DNA of 64,000 nt from Todiramphus chloris collaris (lineage: Eukaryota; Chordata; Aves; Coraciiformes; Alcedinidae). The position numbers were made by a program, and so were the translations under genes. How positions within the stretch are numbered: position 1 is the first letter of the stretch; every line of letters begins with the position of its first letter. The notes under the pieces were generated by a model. The model was not told where the DNA came from and made no database searches. It saw nothing but the letters and a program-made list of their open reading frames with translations. Below are positions 58,797-64,000 of the stretch, piece by piece. The stretch is from positions 11,724,231-11,788,230 of the forward strand of contig JANVCC010000018.1 in assembly GCA_025345505.1 (NCBI GenBank), read 5' to 3'.

Positions 58797-61231
58797 GGAA
58801 AAAGTTGTTAAAATTATTTGTACATAGGACACATGTAAACCTTACCCTCTCATCCTAAATGGTGTTCCTACACAGATCACTGAAGGAGCAATCATCTGCT
58901 GTGTCTGCCCCACATGCAGACAGCACAGCATATCGTGCCATTGGGATCTGAGCTCTCTTTGGGTTCACCAATGAGGAGAACAGTTTGTTCAACCCTGTCT
59001 GGGGCTGCTTCTTAAAAAACAAGAGAATTTCCACCTCATAGAAATTCTAAATTCTTTTGGAGAAAAAAAAAGAAATTCTTCTGAAATCAGGATAATATCT
59101 CTGATTTCTAGTTGCTTACAGAATGCAAATTAAAAAAAAAAAAAGTAATTGAAAGGGAACATTTCTAATCAGTTTATCTTCACTACCATTTGGCACTGAA
59201 AATATGACAAATATGTTGCTCAGAAGGGCAAATATGTCTTTTCCTGGAGATAACCCAATGTTATATATTACTAAATAAGCATTTTAAAATTTTAACACAT
59301 TTTAAATAAAATCAATACAATAAAACCGGCTCATTCTGACAGTTTTTGATTGAAAGCTCAAGTATTCAAAAAACCTTTCACAGTCACTTACACTTGCTTA
59401 TTTACATCATTGTCTAAATCCCTAGCTCTGTAGGCCAAAATGTCCTCAGGATGAGAAAGGCACTAGAGCTGGGTCTTCACTTCTTGGCAGAGTACCCCAG
59501 CCACTTGGGCTTTGATATTAATGGAGAACAGGAGTTACTGGCTGCCACAGTGTGTTAACCTTGCTCACTGAGTCTTTGCAGTGAGAATGGGCAAGGTGGG
59601 TCTCCACATAAATGGAGTCACTCAGTACCACCCCAATCAGGTACCTCTGTTCTAGTAAGGAGTGAGACTATGGAAATGTTCCTGCTCTGGAGCTCTGAGT
59701 TTGCTCTGGGCACATGAGCAGAGGTTCACCCTGCAGGAGCGTGGTGCCTCCAGAGAAGAGTACACTACACAACAGACTTGGAATTGCCAGTGAATATGTC
59801 TATGCTATGTAACATTTGTGGTGAAGTAGTCCCTAAACTGAGGCTGCCCTAAGTCAATAGATCCATATCTGTCAGCAAAGTGCTATAAAAACTTGCCAAA
59901 CCGAACCATCATCATGCAGTTCTGCACAGATACAGCTACAGATCTCTTTAGAGGCCATTTCACCTCTAGTCCAACTGCATGGTTGACCCTTGTGGAGACA
60001 GCAGCACATGGCTGAAAACAAAGTGAAAACATGGACTTAGACCCCTTACTGACTAGACAGGGAGAACAGCATTCTATTCTGAGGTAAAGTGGCACCTACT
60101 TGATAAACACAAAACCAATAAACTACATAATCTATTTTTATATCTAGATTGTGAGGTTGGAGAGAGTTAGAACAGTTTGTAAGCCAGAACAGACTTAGTT
60201 TGCTTGTTTATAATGCTCTTCACCAACCAGGTGGAGCACATTAATACTCTGGTTTAATAAGTTTCATGATTGCCTTTAAACCTTCAGTAGCTTCATCAAG
60301 GTGAATGGGTCTATCCACCTTTTAAATTCTAGGCATATACTTAAACGTCTGTTAAGTCAAAGTCTGAAGGAAATTAAAGAGTCAACAAAGTCTATTAAAA
60401 TAAAGATAAAGGACAGTTTTGAGTATCTACATACAGTGTTTAAATATCTCATCAGACAAGTAATTCTTTGATGTCTCAAACTAACAAGGCTTGGAAACAC
60501 AGCTGGTGGTGTTTTCCTCCTAGAGCAAAGAAATACTCTCAAAGTTGTTTCAAGAAACAAGTAGAATCAGTATAAGAACACAACAGATTTCAAACTCTGT
60601 TGAGGGAAAGGGACACTAGAAATTATAAGATGTAAAATTAACATTAATATTTATTATCATGTAAGCACCTAATGCTCTATCTTATTGTTATACAAAACAT
60701 GGCCCGTGAACAAATTCCAGCACTGGAGAAGTCATCTTCCCTGCCATTTCACTGCTAACACACCTTGTAGCACAGCTTGGCCCATGCCAAAAGCTCTCTT
60801 CAAAAGAGCCCTTAAAGTCTTAGTCATCAAGCACTTCAAGAGATCATCCTCTGTAGTCTATATGACTCAGGTTTTCCTCCTTCCACAACTATCCAGGTAG
60901 ACTTTGCATCCTTAAACACCCCTGCATGCCATCATGCCACATCCCAGGATGTGCAATACAAATGCTGGTTTCATGGTGCAAAGTGAGCACTATTTCGCAG
61001 CAGAGCTACATGTTATTTCAGGTATTTTGAACAGAAAAACATGCATTATAGCCATAGGATCACTTCAAGGGACTTAGAGGAGACTCAGGGACAAGGTCTG
61101 CACACTATGAACACAACCAGAGCGTGCCAATTTCCAAGACATGGTGCAGATGGATATAGTCAGGAGAAGCAGTGTGTCTCAGTCATCTGATATTTTGGTT
61201 TGCTTGACAGCAAACATGCCACTAGATCTGG

Positions 61232-61235
<4 letters not shown>

Positions 61236-61262
<27 letters not shown>
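61236..61262 (+). repeat. Poly(A) run of 27
   Basis: 27 uninterrupted A follow GGAATT. It could be a slippage-prone homopolymer or the tail of an unrecognised retroposed sequence; nothing upstream is recognisable as a processed transcript. Confidence 0.85.
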
Positions 61263-61264
<2 letters not shown>

Positions 61265-63338
61265 TTCGGACATTTGCAAGAAAGGAAGAATAATATTATA
61301 ACTTTGCAAGAAAATTATTATAATTCTGAAGTTAATAGTACTAACATTTTAGTACTGATATATGAAGTACCAAATGGTCATAGAACTAAGGAGTAGAAGA
61401 AGATGCCAAACTCCTACCAAACTTGTGTAATATATGTTAACCAAGAATGAGAACTAACTTTCAACTTAACCAATACGTTACTTAGTAAACCATGAAACTT
61501 TAAAGCCCTGTATTGAAGAAGATACTTGTTTCCCTTTACATTTCAGAAATCATAAGAACATTGATGCTTTTGCCTGGGCATTAACAAGAAAGGAACAAAG
61601 GAAAATGCTGCCCTGTCTGATGATGACACTGGACTTTTTCAGATGCAGCAGAAATTTTTTTAAAAATCTAATTCAGGAAATGGAAAGCCCCAAGAAAGCA
61701 CAATGTATGAGCCAAAGCAGTCCAAGCAGGTTTTCGTTTGTCAGTCGGAGGCCAAATTAGTCCATGTTAAGACACTATATTATATGAGTTTCAGGTTCAA
61801 GACAATATGGGTATTTTTCAGTCTGTTGCTGTCCTAGACATGGGCTACTGGCTAATCAGTAAAATCATTTATCATATAGGAACTAAGTCATAACTATTCC
61901 TATATGATGCAGAAAATGTGCTTGAACTGGGTCCATAAACAATAAACAACTTTGGAATTATCTGACATTTAGCAGAATTATTGAAATGTTTTTATCAATT
62001 TATTAGTCCAAAAGGACAAGCAAAAGATAAAGATTGAATTCTCGAACCTGTCACAGAGAAGTTTTTATAGAATAATCCAGGGATGACTAAACGGGATGTG
62101 TTCCTTTCCTCACCAAGGAATCTTGACCTTACATTTCCCCCTCCAATATGGAGTTCCCTATCACCTGTTTGTACTTAAGTTTGATCTGGGTTTTCCTCAG
62201 TCCCACCTGTTAGAGCAGATTAATTTTCCAGTAAGGATTTAAATATGCTCTGAGTCAACAGGAATGCACTGTGTACAAGAGTGGGTCTGGGGACTCACCA
62301 GAGACACTACCCCAGAGTGCAAGATGATATGTACTAAAGCTTTCTGCTGAGATGTATATTCAGCATCCCTCAAAAAGAGGAAATTCAGAAAATTAAAGTT
62401 AAAGCTTCAAAACCAACAGAGAAAAGGTAGCTGATTCCTTATCCAGCAGTTTTTGCTAATGTAGCATATCAAAGTTGTTGTTTTTCCAGCCAAAACTATG
62501 TCATGAATTTGACCTAAATTTTTTAATAGTTTTGGGACAACCAGAATTGCATTTTTCCTCAAATAAACTATTCATCAGAAAGAAAATTACTGCTCTTGTC
62601 ACAGAACACCAGCTGCCTACCCATTCAAAAAAAAAAAAAAAGCTTTTAAATCAAAAGAAGCAAAATTAAAAGTCTTAGAGTATCTCTTAACAGTCACAGA
62701 AGGCATGTAAAAAGAATAAAGAAAAAAGAAGCAGGAAACCAAAAGAAACATTGAACAGTATGGGATAATTGTAAAACTCAAGAGGTTATTCAACTGAACA
62801 TTTATCTTTCAGAAAATGGAAATACAGCCGAAATGAAGCCACAAAAAAATTGTGTAAACTACAGCTTGTAAAATTGGTGTTGGGAATTAAGACTAGGTTA
62901 TGAAATACATGAACTTAAGTAAGTGAGCCCTATTATCTCAAACATATCCTGCACAGCAGAGTTGTAGAAGGCTAGGAAGAAATGTAAACAGCAAGCAGAA
63001 GACTGAAGAACAAAAGACAAATTATGCAAATGTATCAGATTTGGGAAGCTGAGTTTGTTGCCTCCCCAACAACTTGAATAACAGTGTTTAAATACAACCT
63101 TCTTTTTGTAGAAAGCACCACTTTCAAAGCAGACCTTCCAAATGCTTTCCCATCTGTTTGAACAAATGTGATAATGAGGAGGTTATGCTGCAAGCTTTAA
63201 AAAAACCCACGTTATTTGTCCATACTTGGAAACACAAAACAGGTAAAAGGTTGTATCAGTCACTGTACTTCTAATGAGCATAATCCCAAATACCCTTTCT
63301 TTTCTTAACTCTGCTTTGATTCCTAAGAGAAAAGCACT

Positions 63339-63368
63339 ACCAATTTAGGTTTGACCAATTTAGGTTTG
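63339..63368 (+). repeat. Perfect two-copy tandem duplication, 15 bases
   Basis: ACCAATTTAGGTTTG is repeated directly with no spacer and no mismatch, indicating a recent slippage event. Confidence 0.85.
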
Positions 63369-63379
63369 AAGGAAGAACA

Positions 63380-64000
63380 GAGCAAAACAGATCACTTACA
63401 ACTCTGCCTTGCATGGATGCTTTAAGCAGCTATAAAAATGAACTATGCCTGGAAGGGTTCTCAGCAATTAGATTTCATTTCCCTTAATGCGAGCTGCTAA
63501 TGCAAGACTTGTCCGAAAACATAGGCATTTTATTTATCTCTGCATTCAAAATTGAGAGAGGTTTTTAACTTTGTACATGAGCGAGGGTCTCTTTCTGTGC
63601 AGTAATGTTCCTCCAGCTTTAGAAGAATGCAAGTTGTACTGTATAAGCCTGACAAAAACAATCCCAAGCAGTGAGCCTGTCACCTTCCATATCGTCTCAC
63701 TAGAAAGGGGGATGTCAGCTTAGCTGCTGAAGTGGGAGCTGAACTCTAAACCTCTGGCCTTTGTATCCTGACTCTGTTCCAATGTAATTTTAAAGGAATT
63801 CCAGTAGAAGTGACTAGGTTTATCACTGTATGAAACTGGGATGTGTAGTCAGAATCCATCCAGGACCGATTCCTCTACTTCTGCTCTTATTATTCTCAGT
63901 GCAGGTGAGATCAAAAAAAGGTCAGGAGAATGGTCAGAACAGGATCTGTAGGATCTTCCAAAGTAGCCTAAGGAAACTCTATATACAATATTTGGATCAA
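63380..64000. other. Possible conserved non-coding region at the right edge
   Basis: Sequence texture is again varied and non-repetitive. TGCGAGCTGCTAATGCAAGA at about 63487 includes an octamer-like ATGCAAG, and TTTATTTATC lies near 63530. No coding exon or repeat is recognised. The idea of a regulatory element is weak. Confidence 0.25.

Larger units (their letters stand above)
58121..63379. other. AT-rich non-coding DNA, no gene seen
   Basis: Contents are an (AAAAC)n tract at 58774-58796, a run of 27 A at 61236-61262, a run of 15 A at 62627-62641, and a perfect 15-base tandem duplication at 63339-63368. No gene, CR1 or LTR sequence is recognised. Confidence 0.5.

Noticed and set aside
1..64000. 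tRNA, rRNA, CRISPR arrays, bacterial operons
   Set aside because: No cloverleaf with conserved tRNA boxes, no regularly spaced repeats and no ribosome-binding-site-led gene strings were seen on reading; the sequence character is vertebrate.

Overview
The window looks like vertebrate nuclear DNA, most probably from a bird. The main evidence is three sizeable CR1 LINE copies whose 3' ends carry the ATTCTATG/ATTCTGTG-type octamer tail typical of avian (and other archosaur) CR1. Very old MIR-like SINE pieces, one gammaretrovirus-like endogenous retrovirus with paired LTRs, and long AT-rich non-coding DNA fit the same picture. There are no bacterial-type operons, tRNA or rRNA genes, or CRISPR arrays. 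The species cannot be named from the sequence alone.

Layout. Bases 1 to about 1150 form a strong CpG island with GC boxes, an E2F-type palindrome and two G-quadruplex motifs. This is almost certainly a promoter or first-exon region, but I cannot identify the gene or prove its direction. The rest reads like a long intron or gene-poor flank. It holds a degraded CR1 with ORF1 and ORF2 remnants (about 4476-7652, plus strand), MIR-like pieces near 3.9, 12.8 and 18.1 kb, CR1 tail fragments near 12.6 and 26.5 kb, and a probable solo LTR near 26.2 kb. A second CR1 lies on the minus strand (34122-35555) and a third on the plus strand (44940-45966). A 5.1 kb class I endogenous retrovirus occupies 51182-56266. 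The last 7.7 kb is unique-looking, with moderately GC-richer patches that may be conserved regulatory DNA.

The retrovirus is the best-structured element. It has two LTRs of 518 and 474 bp that differ at about 16 aligned positions, a degenerate primer binding site, a polypurine tract, and gag, pol and env remnants in the normal order. Two deletions are evident: one joins late gag to the middle of reverse transcriptase, and one removes the integrase core. Every frame is broken, so it is a dead copy.

No cellular protein-coding gene is demonstrable. Several weak exon-like signals (a signal-peptide-like mini-exon at 8340, a possible terminal exon at 17075, a lysine-rich 84-codon open frame at 20795) are reported as hypotheses only. 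I did not find a convincing undescribed system. The most useful follow-ups are the CpG island, the CCAAT/TATA-bearing LTR-like segment at 26.2 kb and the structure of the retrovirus.
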